Origin: Candidatus Sulfotelmatobacter sp. | Lineage (GTDB): Bacteria; Acidobacteriota; Terriglobia; Terriglobales; Acidobacteriaceae | Length of the DNA: 56,087 bases | Direction: 5' to 3' | Assembly: GCA_030039165.1 (NCBI GenBank) | Contig: JASHQM010000011.1 | Location: 1-56,087, forward strand | Notes under the pieces: model-generated | What the model was told of the DNA's origin: nothing | The model's input: the letters and a program-made list of their open reading frames with translations, nothing else | Databases searched by the model: none | Part shown: piece by piece, positions 44,117-49,570 of the stretch | How positions within the stretch are numbered: position 1 is the first letter of the stretch | How the letters are laid out: each line of letters begins with the position of its first letter | Made by a program: the position numbers and the translations under genes

Positions 44117-44413
44117 ATGACTGGATCCAGCACTACGCAAACTATTGTCAGCAGCTTTGCCCTCCTAGGTTTTTACGCGTTCGTGTTGTGGCGAGCTATC
44201 AAGCGGAATCCGGGAAATCGCGTTATTGAGTTCGGAAGTATGGCGCTGGTGGTTTTTTTCGCGATGGCCGGCGCCATGCAAATTCCCAACTTGCCGGGTT
44301 GGGTTGCGCCCGGTCTGGGAGTTCTGTTCCTGCTATTGGGTTTTCTGATGATCCTCTTTTTGTTGCAACAGGGCTATAACGCTATCCGCCGTCGGCGGGG
44401 ATCGGGACGCTGA
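44117..44413 (+). CDS. Small membrane protein of unknown function
   Basis: A 98-residue protein with three hydrophobic segments: FALLGFYAFVLW, FGSMALVVFFAMAGAM and LGVLFLLLGFLMILFLLQ. It ends in a basic tail NAIRRRRGSGR. ATG 44117 is preferred, with GGGGATG upstream; a TTG at 44111 is possible. It is 28 bases after the thiolase gene. No family is recognised, and the link to the neighbouring CoA enzymes is positional only. Confidence 0.6.
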   Translation: MTGSSTTQTIVSSFALLGFYAFVLWRAIKRNPGNRVIEFGSMALVVFFAMAGAMQIPNLPGWVAPGLGVLFLLLGFLMILFLLQQGYNAIRRRRGSGR

Positions 44414-44425
44414 CCGTTGGCTTTA

Positions 44426-44453
44426 TCATCCTGAGCGAAGCGAAGGATCTGTG
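44426..44453 (+). repeat. CHPERSEG-type repeat, copy 1
   Basis: Reads CATCCTGAGCGAAGCGAAGG then ATCTGTG. It is the inverse of copies 2 and 3. Translating the other strand of the family yields the familiar CHPERSEG peptide artefact. Confidence 0.75.
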
Positions 44454-44545
44454 TATTTTTCCTATGCTCCAGAAAATGCCCTGGGGTTTCGTAATCCTCA
44501 GGCGGTGCGGTTGAATTCAAGCAGTCTCTTGGCTGCAGGCAGAAT

Positions 44546-44576
44546 ACATAGATCCTTCGCTTCGCTCAGGATGACA
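44546..44576 (-). repeat. CHPERSEG-type repeat, copy 2
   Basis: ATAGATCCTTCGCTTCGCTC then AGGATGACA. With copy 1 it makes an inverted pair about 120 bases apart, just upstream of the GIY-YIG gene. Confidence 0.75.
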
Positions 44577-44592
44577 AACGCCTTTTATTACT

Positions 44593-44925
44593 ATGCACCT
44601 TCGCGAGCCGAAAACGTACTTCGTTTACATCATGGGCAATCGCTCTAAGACTTTGTACGTTGGCGTCACCAATAACCTGCTACGCAGGGTACGCGAGCAC
44701 AAAGAGGGCAGGGCATCAGGTTTCACCGCTCGATACAAGTTAGATCGTCTGGTTTATTTTGAGCGGTTCGAGGATGTTCGAAATGCGATTGAGCGGGAGA
44801 AGGTGATCAAGGGCTGGTTGCGGATCAAGAAAATTGGCCTCATAGTTTCAGTGAATCCGGCTTGGAGTGACTTGAGCACGGAGTGGTTCCAGCACCATCC
44901 GTACGAGCCGCCCCGGAGCGCGTAG
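44593..44925 (+). CDS. GIY-YIG nuclease-superfamily protein
   Basis: A 110-residue single-domain protein of the GIY-YIG superfamily, near the YhbQ/UvrC N-terminal type. The signature Y-x-(10-11)-Y-V-G is seen as YFVYIMGNRSKTLYVGVTNN, with the catalytic Arg in NNLLRRVREH and the later metal-binding Glu in RNAIEREKVIKGWLR. It most likely cleaves or repairs DNA; the small stand-alone form is uncharacterised. It is bracketed by dispersed repeats at 44546-44576 and 44941-44972, which sit within 20 bases of each end. The ATG at 44593 has no strong ribosome site. Confidence 0.82.
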   Translation: MHLREPKTYFVYIMGNRSKTLYVGVTNNLLRRVREHKEGRASGFTARYKLDRLVYFERFEDVRNAIEREKVIKGWLRIKKIGLIVSVNPAWSDLSTEWFQHHPYEPPRSA

Positions 44926-44940
44926 ACGCTTCCGGCGGAG

Positions 44941-44972
44941 TGCATAGATCCTTCGCTTCGCTCAGGATGACA
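44941..44972 (-). repeat. CHPERSEG-type repeat, copy 3
   Basis: Same orientation and nearly the same sequence as copy 2 (ATAGATCCTTCGCTTCGCTC core). It lies just before the 3-hydroxyacyl-CoA dehydrogenase ribosome site AAAGGA. Confidence 0.75.
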
Positions 44973-44986
44973 AAAAGGACGCAATC

Positions 44987-45880
44987 ATGGAAATCAAAAA
45001 AGTTGGTGTTCTAGGCTGTGGGCTGATGGGCTCTGGTATCGCTCAGGTTTGCGCGACAGCGGGGTTCGACGTCACGGTGCTCGAAGTCGATCAGAAATTT
45101 CTTGATCGAGGCTTTGATGGGATCAAGAAATCTCTGACCAAGTTTTCTGAGCGGCCGCCGGAAAAGGGCGGCATCACGGCGCAGCAGAAAGATGAGATTC
45201 TGGCGAGGCTGAAGGGGACGACGAACAAGAACGAGATGGCGCATTGCGACATCATCATTGAGGCGGTCACGGAGAATGTCGCCGAGAAGATGAAGATGTA
45301 TTCGGAGATCGACGCCATCGCTAAAAAACATGCGATCTTTGCCTCGAATACGTCGTCAATTTCGATTACCGAGCTGATGACGGCGACCAAGCGGCCCGAG
45401 CGGTTTATCGGCATGCACTTTTTTAATCCGGTGCCGCTGATGAAGCTGGTTGAGGTGGTGCGCACGGTGGCGACGGCCGATGATGTTTATGAAACGGCTT
45501 ACGAGTTTGCGAAAAAGCTGGGCAAGGTTCCCGTGCGCACTTCGGACAAAACCGGATTCATCGTGAACCGCCTGCTGGTGCCGTATCTGCTGGATGCCAT
45601 CCGCGCGTATGAAGAGGGCGTGGGGTCGATTGAGGATATCGATAACGCAATGAAGCTTGGCTGCGGATACCCCATGGGGCCGTTTACTTTGCTTGATTTT
45701 GTCGGCCTCGACACGACTTATTACATCACGCACGTAATGTATGACGAGTTCAAGGAGCGGCGGTTCGCGTCGCCTCCGCTGCTGAAGCGGCTGGTGATGG
45801 CGGGGTGGTACGGGAAGAAAACTGGTAAAGGGTTCTACGATTATTCCGATCCGAACAAGCCGATGGCGAATAAACTGTAG
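44987..45880 (+). CDS. 3-Hydroxyacyl-CoA dehydrogenase (3-hydroxybutyryl-CoA type)
   Basis: A 297-residue NAD(P)-dependent dehydrogenase that interconverts acetoacetyl-CoA and 3-hydroxybutyryl-CoA. The Rossmann motif GCGLMGSGIA is at residues 10-19, the catalytic H144 is in GMHFFNPVPL, and the C-terminal domain has DKTGFIVNRLLVPYL and GCGYPMGPFTLLDFVG. It fits the single-domain Hbd type, not a fused trifunctional enzyme. The ribosome site AAAGGA is at the edge of repeat copy 3. It completes the C4 set with the thiolase upstream and the enoyl-CoA hydratase downstream. Confidence 0.95.
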   Translation: MEIKKVGVLGCGLMGSGIAQVCATAGFDVTVLEVDQKFLDRGFDGIKKSLTKFSERPPEKGGITAQQKDEILARLKGTTNKNEMAHCDIIIEAVTENVAEKMKMYSEIDAIAKKHAIFASNTSSISITELMTATKRPERFIGMHFFNPVPLMKLVEVVRTVATADDVYETAYEFAKKLGKVPVRTSDKTGFIVNRLLVPYLLDAIRAYEEGVGSIEDIDNAMKLGCGYPMGPFTLLDFVGLDTTYYITHVMYDEFKERRFASPPLLKRLVMAGWYGKKTGKGFYDYSDPNKPMANKL

Positions 45881-45884
45881 CGTG

Positions 45885-45960
45885 GGGCTGAAGCCCGGTT
45901 GTTTTTCCGGCGAGTGACGCGGCCCTGAAGGGCCGCTCGTCCACGCCAGCGCTGAAGCGC
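45885..45960. repeat. Three CTGAAG hairpins in tandem
   Basis: Hairpins at 45885-45896 (GGGCT-ga-AGCCC), 45919-45936 (GCGGCCCT-ga-AGGGCCGC) and 45949-45960 (GCGCT-ga-AGCGC). The second and third are each followed by CGCTCGTCCA, or by bases that overlap it. Same loop, different stems, so compensatory changes preserve the hairpins. Confidence 0.65.
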
Positions 45961-45991
45961 CGCTCGTCCATATGTTGGTAACATTTTTCCT

Positions 45992-46369
45992 ATGAGCCCA
46001 GATTCGCAGACCGACCCTCTACAACGACGCAGGAAAACGGATCAACCGCCGGGGGAAGGCGGCCCGGGCGAAGCCGAACAATATCGACGCGCTTGGCACA
46101 GTTATGTGGCGCGCCGCAACCTGGTAGTTGTGCTGTTTCTTAGCTTCATTTTTCTCGGTTTTGCCATTGGCAAGCTCGGGCTGGGAGAGCCAACGGATTT
46201 CGCAATACTCCTGGCATGGATTGGCGTGTACCTTGTTGGAGCATGGTGGTTGACCGAGTGGAGATGTCCGCGCTGCGGCAAAGTCTTCGGGCACAGGATC
46301 TGGAGCGAGCGCTGCATCAGTTGCGATTTGAGCAAGAAAGAAATTGAGGCGGTGGTGCGGGGGAAGTGA
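45992..46369 (+). CDS. Membrane protein with C-terminal zinc ribbon
   Basis: A 125-residue protein. The N-terminal 35 residues are charged and disordered (PLQRRRKTDQPPGEGG). Two membrane segments follow (LVVVLFLSFIFLGFAIG and FAILLAWIGVYLVGAWWL), and a short zinc-ribbon-like CPRCGK...CISCD motif ends the protein. The layout resembles small prokaryotic sensors or adaptors with a ribbon facing the cytosol. No family is recognised. Hairpin repeats lie just upstream. Confidence 0.65.
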   Translation: MSPDSQTDPLQRRRKTDQPPGEGGPGEAEQYRRAWHSYVARRNLVVVLFLSFIFLGFAIGKLGLGEPTDFAILLAWIGVYLVGAWWLTEWRCPRCGKVFGHRIWSERCISCDLSKKEIEAVVRGK

Positions 46370-46435
46370 CGCCGCAGGCGTCATCCCGAGCGTTCTTGGC
46401 GAGAGATCTCGGCGCGGATTTACGCGGATTTAGGG

Positions 46436-46720
46436 CTAGCGCGAATAAACTTCTCGTCGGTGCCCTACGCGCAGGACGAGCACCACAAGCCGGGCATGTT
46501 CCAGCGAACAGATGATGCGATAATCGCCAACCCGATATTTCCAGAACTGGCTTAGGGTACCTTGCAATCGTTCGCCGATTTGACGTGGATCGTCGAGGTT
46601 CGCGACTCGCTGATGGAGAAACTTCGCAACGCGGCGGGCGACAGCATGGTCCAGTTGATCGAATTCCCTTTGGGCAGCGGGATCGAAGTCAATCGTCCAC
46701 TTCTTCGGGTTTGATGCCAT
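46436..46720 (-). CDS. RelE/ParE-family toxin
   Basis: A 94-residue RelE-superfamily toxin, likely a ribosome-dependent mRNA interferase. Typical features are WTIDFDPAAQREFDQLD at the start, the middle ERLQGTLSQFWKYRVGDYRI with basic and aromatic residues, and the final VLVLRVGHRREVYSR. The catalytic-type basic residues and the R-x(3)-Y end are in place. Its ATG overlaps the 3' end of the antitoxin gene by 32 bases, which couples the two. The pair is the only toxin-antitoxin system in the window. Confidence 0.88.
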   Translation of the reverse strand: MASNPKKWTIDFDPAAQREFDQLDHAVARRVAKFLHQRVANLDDPRQIGERLQGTLSQFWKYRVGDYRIICSLEHARLVVLVLRVGHRREVYSR

Positions 46721-46928
46721 AGCGGCGCATCACTTCTTCGAGAGGGATGGTGCGGGTGCGTCCGGCGCGGATTTCAGCGAGCCGTTTTTCTGCGAGGTAG
46801 ATGTCTTCGAGGTCTTCAAGGTGTTTCAGGATGGCCTCGCGGGCATAATACGTCTTTGTGCGGCCGGTGCGCTTGGCGAGACGGTCGAGGCGCTTTTCGA
46901 TCTTTTCGGGAAGACGGATAGCGAGCAT
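46689..46928 (-). CDS. Ribbon-helix-helix antitoxin
   Basis: A 79-residue antitoxin of the RelB/DUF6290-like RHH type. The N-terminal strand and helices MLAIRLPEKIEKRLDRLAKR and TGRTKTYYAREAILKHLEDL form the DNA-binding ribbon-helix-helix. The acidic C-terminal tail (MRRYGIKPEEVDD) should bind the toxin. I chose the ATG at 46928, since residues before it (an in-frame start at 46949) fall in the operator. The palindrome 46940-46957 just upstream is its likely binding site. Confidence 0.88.
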   Translation of the reverse strand: MLAIRLPEKIEKRLDRLAKRTGRTKTYYAREAILKHLEDLEDIYLAEKRLAEIRAGRTRTIPLEEVMRRYGIKPEEVDD

Positions 46929-46939
46929 AGCTCTGATTC

Positions 46940-46957
46940 TGCTATACAATTATAGCA
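46940..46957 (-). promoter_or_regulatory. Toxin-antitoxin operator with embedded -10 box
   Basis: Perfect inverted repeat TGCTATA-CAAT-TATAGCA (18 bases) twelve bases upstream of the antitoxin ATG. On the minus strand it contains TATAAT, an ideal -10 box, so binding of the RHH antitoxin here would block the promoter. This is the standard autoregulation layout for such modules. Confidence 0.75.
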
Positions 46958-46999
46958 TCTCGAATTAACCGTGAATTTACCGGAAGCATCGAGGATCGC

Positions 47000-47417
47000 A
47001 TGAACAAGTGGATGATGGTTCTGGCCGCTTTACTGTTGGCGAGCGGCCCCTCTTTTGCGCAAGCGCCGTCGACGTGGCCTTGCTCCGATGAGGTCACCAA
47101 GTCGGACGGTGATAACCATCGGATTCGTGTTAGCACAGGGGTTTCAGCCGTCTTTTGCGGAGAAAAAGGCCGACCCCGACATTTCCGATCTGAGAGGCAG
47201 AAAGATCGACTCGACTGTGGTGGTACGGATTCTAATCGACAAGAGTGGAGCTGTGAGGTGCGCTGACGCCATCAAGGGCGATGCGAACCTTTACCAGAGA
47301 AGCCAAAATCCGGCTATGCAGTGGCATTCCAAACCGTATTTGCTGAATGGGCAGCCCATTGTCGTTGAAACGTGGCGAGAATTCGTATTCAAGAAAAACA
47401 AAGTCGACGCGCGATAA
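47000..47417 (+). pseudogene. Exported TonB-C-terminal-like protein split by a frameshift
   Basis: From ATG 47000 a signal peptide (MNKWMMVLAALLLASGPSFA) and a short mature stretch ending HRIRVSTGVSAVF are encoded. At the four-T run 47153-47156 the phase must change by one base to continue as AEKKADPDISDLRGRKIDS, VVVRILIDKSGAVRCADAI and WHSKPYLLNGQPIVVETW. The second part resembles the TonB C-terminal domain of acidobacterial energy-transducer-like proteins. The joined product would be 138 residues. As with the gene at 42.4 kb, the lesion is one base in a short homopolymer, so a sequencing or assembly error is possible. Confidence 0.7.
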
Positions 47418-47435
47418 ACTGGGCGGATCGAAATC

Positions 47436-48218
47436 ATGAGCTTCGAAAACGTTCTCTTCGAAAAGAAAAACGCGATCGCTTACGTCACCGTCAACCGGCC
47501 GAAGGTGCTGAATGCGCTCAACATGGCCACAATGGAAGAGTTGCGGCAGGCGTTCCATGACATTAAGAACGACGCGGCAATTCGCTTGGTCATTCTGACC
47601 GGTGCAGGCGAGAAGGCGTTTATTGCTGGCGCCGACATCTCAGAGTTGGCTAAACACGACGCGGTAGTCGGAAAGGAGTACACGCATCGCGGGCAAAACG
47701 TGCTCAATCTGATCGAGAATCTAGGCAAGCCGGTGATTGCCTGCATCAACGGATTCGCGCTCGGCGGCGGCTGCGAAATTGCCATGGCTTGCACGATGCG
47801 GCTGGCGAGCGAGAACGCGAAACTGGGCCAGCCCGAAGTAAAGTTAGGCATTATTCCAGGCTACGGTGGAACGCAGCGGCTACCGCGGTTGGTCGGCAAG
47901 GGCCTTGCCATGCAGCAATTGCTGACCGGCGAGATGATTACGGCACAGGAGGCGTATCGCATCGGGTTGGTGAATGAAGTGGTCGCGGCGGCCGAGTTGA
48001 TTCCGCGTGCCGAGGCTATTGCAGCGAAGATTATTGCCAACGCTCCGCTGGCCGTGCAGTACGCGATGGAGGCGGTCAATAAGGGCATGGAGATGACTTT
48101 GAGCGAGGGATTGTACCTTGAAGCCGTTCTTTTCGCCGTGGCCTGCGCGACGGAAGATAAGAACGAGGGAACGAAAGCATTCTTGGAAAAGCGGCCGGCG
48201 CAATTCAAGGGAAAATGA
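47436..48218 (+). CDS. Enoyl-CoA hydratase (crotonase family)
   Basis: A 260-residue crotonase-family enzyme, most likely a short-chain enoyl-CoA hydratase. The oxyanion-hole segments are AFIAGADISEL and INGFALGGGCEIAM, and the two catalytic glutamates are E114 (GGGCE) and E134 (GQPEVKLGIIPGYGGTQ), 20 residues apart as in rat mitochondrial hydratase. It would interconvert crotonyl-CoA and 3-hydroxybutyryl-CoA, matching the dehydrogenase and thiolase nearby. The family also includes isomerases, but both glutamates argue for hydratase. It follows the frameshifted gene by 18 bases. Confidence 0.92.
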   Translation: MSFENVLFEKKNAIAYVTVNRPKVLNALNMATMEELRQAFHDIKNDAAIRLVILTGAGEKAFIAGADISELAKHDAVVGKEYTHRGQNVLNLIENLGKPVIACINGFALGGGCEIAMACTMRLASENAKLGQPEVKLGIIPGYGGTQRLPRLVGKGLAMQQLLTGEMITAQEAYRIGLVNEVVAAAELIPRAEAIAAKIIANAPLAVQYAMEAVNKGMEMTLSEGLYLEAVLFAVACATEDKNEGTKAFLEKRPAQFKGK

Positions 48219-48222
48219 CCTC

Positions 48223-48238
48223 AGCGGCTAAAGCCGCT
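48223..48238. repeat. AGCGGCT/AGCCGCT hairpin
   Basis: AGCGGCT-aa-AGCCGCT, a perfect seven-base stem with a two-base loop, five bases after the hydratase stop. It matches the same hairpin family as 22688, 26462 and 45885. Confidence 0.6.
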
Positions 48239-48401
48239 ATCATCTATTGCTGCTGAATCGAAGCGCTGAAGCGTTTCGCCACCTAGAATCAATCCGCGAC
48301 GGAGACAGAAAGTCACGCCGAAAAAATCAAAGGATCTCGTTGTCGAGCGCGTCCCAGAGCCTGCTATTCCTGCGCTCGAGGGATCGCTGGATGCCAGCGG
48401 C

Positions 48402-48986
48402 ATGCGCTTCGCGATCGTAGTTTCCCGCTTTAACTCCTTCATTACAGAAAGATTGCTGCTCAGCGCCGTTGACGGATTGCTTCATTCTGGCGCGGCGAAG
48501 AAAGATATCGATGTTAGCCGCGTTCCGGGATCGTTCGAGATCCCGCTAGCCGCGAGAAAGCTAGCGGAAACCGGTAGGTATGACGCGATCATTTGCCTCG
48601 GTTGTCTGCTCCGCGGAGACACCGCACACTATGACGTAATCGTGAATGAAGTAACGCGCGGGATTGGACAGTCAGCGCAGGAAACCGGCGTGCCGCATGC
48701 TTTCGGCGTGCTCACGTGTGAGACGTTGCAGCAGGCCATCGATCGCGCCGGGCTCAAGGTGGGGAACAAGGGATTTGAGGCGGCTTTGGCGGCGGTGGAA
48801 ATGGCATCGTTGGCACGAGGGATCAGGGGTCAGGGATCAGGGAGCAGGAAGTCGTCGTTGAATCGAGGCGTCGCTACTCGCCACTCGGCACTTGCCGAGA
48901 AGCGGGTTCCTCGCCCACGTTTCGCGCGCGTTCGGAATGACAGGACGAATAAGCGCCGCACTGCCAGGAAATCCAAACGTAAATAA
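48402..48986 (+). CDS. ribH: 6,7-Dimethyl-8-ribityllumazine synthase
   Basis: A lumazine synthase (riboflavin pathway; condenses ArPP and DHBP). The core is clear: IVVSRFNSFI near the start, VPGSFEIPLAARKL, CLGCLLRGDTAHYD with the catalytic His, and FGVLTCETLQQAI. The first ATG (48402) trims the N-terminal strand. Homology continues upstream in frame (VPEPAIPALEGSLDASG) back to about 48318, but no ATG, GTG or TTG occurs in that stretch after the in-frame stop at 48267. The C-terminus carries about 55 extra basic residues (GQGSGSRKSS...NKRRTARKSKRK) encoded partly by an intergenic repeat. nusB follows, as in many bacteria. Confidence 0.88.
   Translation: MRFAIVVSRFNSFITERLLLSAVDGLLHSGAAKKDIDVSRVPGSFEIPLAARKLAETGRYDAIICLGCLLRGDTAHYDVIVNEVTRGIGQSAQETGVPHAFGVLTCETLQQAIDRAGLKVGNKGFEAALAAVEMASLARGIRGQGSGSRKSSLNRGVATRHSALAEKRVPRPRFARVRNDRTNKRRTARKSKRK
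48897..48943 (+). repeat. TTCGGAATGAC-type repeat, copy A (inside ribH tail)
   Basis: Shares most of its 47 bases with copy B at 53328-53375: AAGCGGGTTCCTCGCCCACG then TTTCGCGCGCGTTCGGAATG. It is preceded by GTCAGGGATCAGGGAGCAGG, another common repeat. It is read through as the C-terminal extension of ribH. Confidence 0.7.
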
Positions 48987-49036
48987 TCCTTTGTACAATA
49001 AACTGGCAACCGACAACCGAGAACTGACAGCTGCTC

Positions 49037-49453
49037 ATGGGTACACGACGAAAATCGCGCGAGCTGTGTCTGCAAATGCTGTTTCAGGCGGACATGGGCA
49101 AGCAGACGGTGGATCAAGTTCGGCGTACGTTCTGGGCAGAGCATAATTCGGCTAGCCCTGAAGTGCGTGCCTTCGCAGAAGACTTGTTTCGCGTAGCCAC
49201 TGATCGCGTGGCACAGATCGATAAGTTAATCGAGCAGCACGCCCAACATTGGCGCATGGAACGCATGGCAGCGGTCGATCGCAACCTGTTGCGCGCGGGT
49301 GTGGCGGAATTCCTGGGCTATCCGGAGACGCCGCGGGCGGTAGTGATTAATGAGGCGTTGGAGATTGCCCGCAAGTTTTCCAGCCCCGAGTCCGTGCAGT
49401 TCGTCAACGGAGTGCTCGACAGCGTGGCCAAAGATCTGGCGAGGACGGCATGA
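49037..49453 (+). CDS. nusB: Transcription antitermination factor NusB
   Basis: A 138-residue NusB. Family features: RRKSRELCLQMLFQADMG at the start, the helical middle with FAEDLFRVATDRVAQID, and the conserved end ERMAAVDRNLLRAGVAEFL, TPRAVVINEALEIARKFS and FVNGVLDSVAKDL. It binds boxA RNA with S10 (NusE) for rRNA antitermination. It follows ribH as in many genomes, though separated here by about 50 bases and by the repeat-derived ribH tail. Confidence 0.94.
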   Translation: MGTRRKSRELCLQMLFQADMGKQTVDQVRRTFWAEHNSASPEVRAFAEDLFRVATDRVAQIDKLIEQHAQHWRMERMAAVDRNLLRAGVAEFLGYPETPRAVVINEALEIARKFSSPESVQFVNGVLDSVAKDLARTA

Positions 49454-49570
49454 GCGACCACACAGTCTGAAGGCGAGTGATTCCTCTCATTCATGCCTGC
49501 TCGAAGCGATGCTCCCCTCCGGCACAGCCGGTCCGCCCCTTCAACCATATTGAGAAGTGCACCGCTGCGC

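Noticed and set aside
44451..44648. 65-residue plus-strand frame with SFASLRMT
   Set aside because: Translation of repeat copy 2 running into the GIY-YIG gene in another phase; no start signal.
44754..44984. Minus-strand frame whose product contains CHPERSEGS
   Set aside because: It is translation of the dispersed repeat copy 3 plus antisense of the GIY-YIG gene, a well-known annotation artefact.
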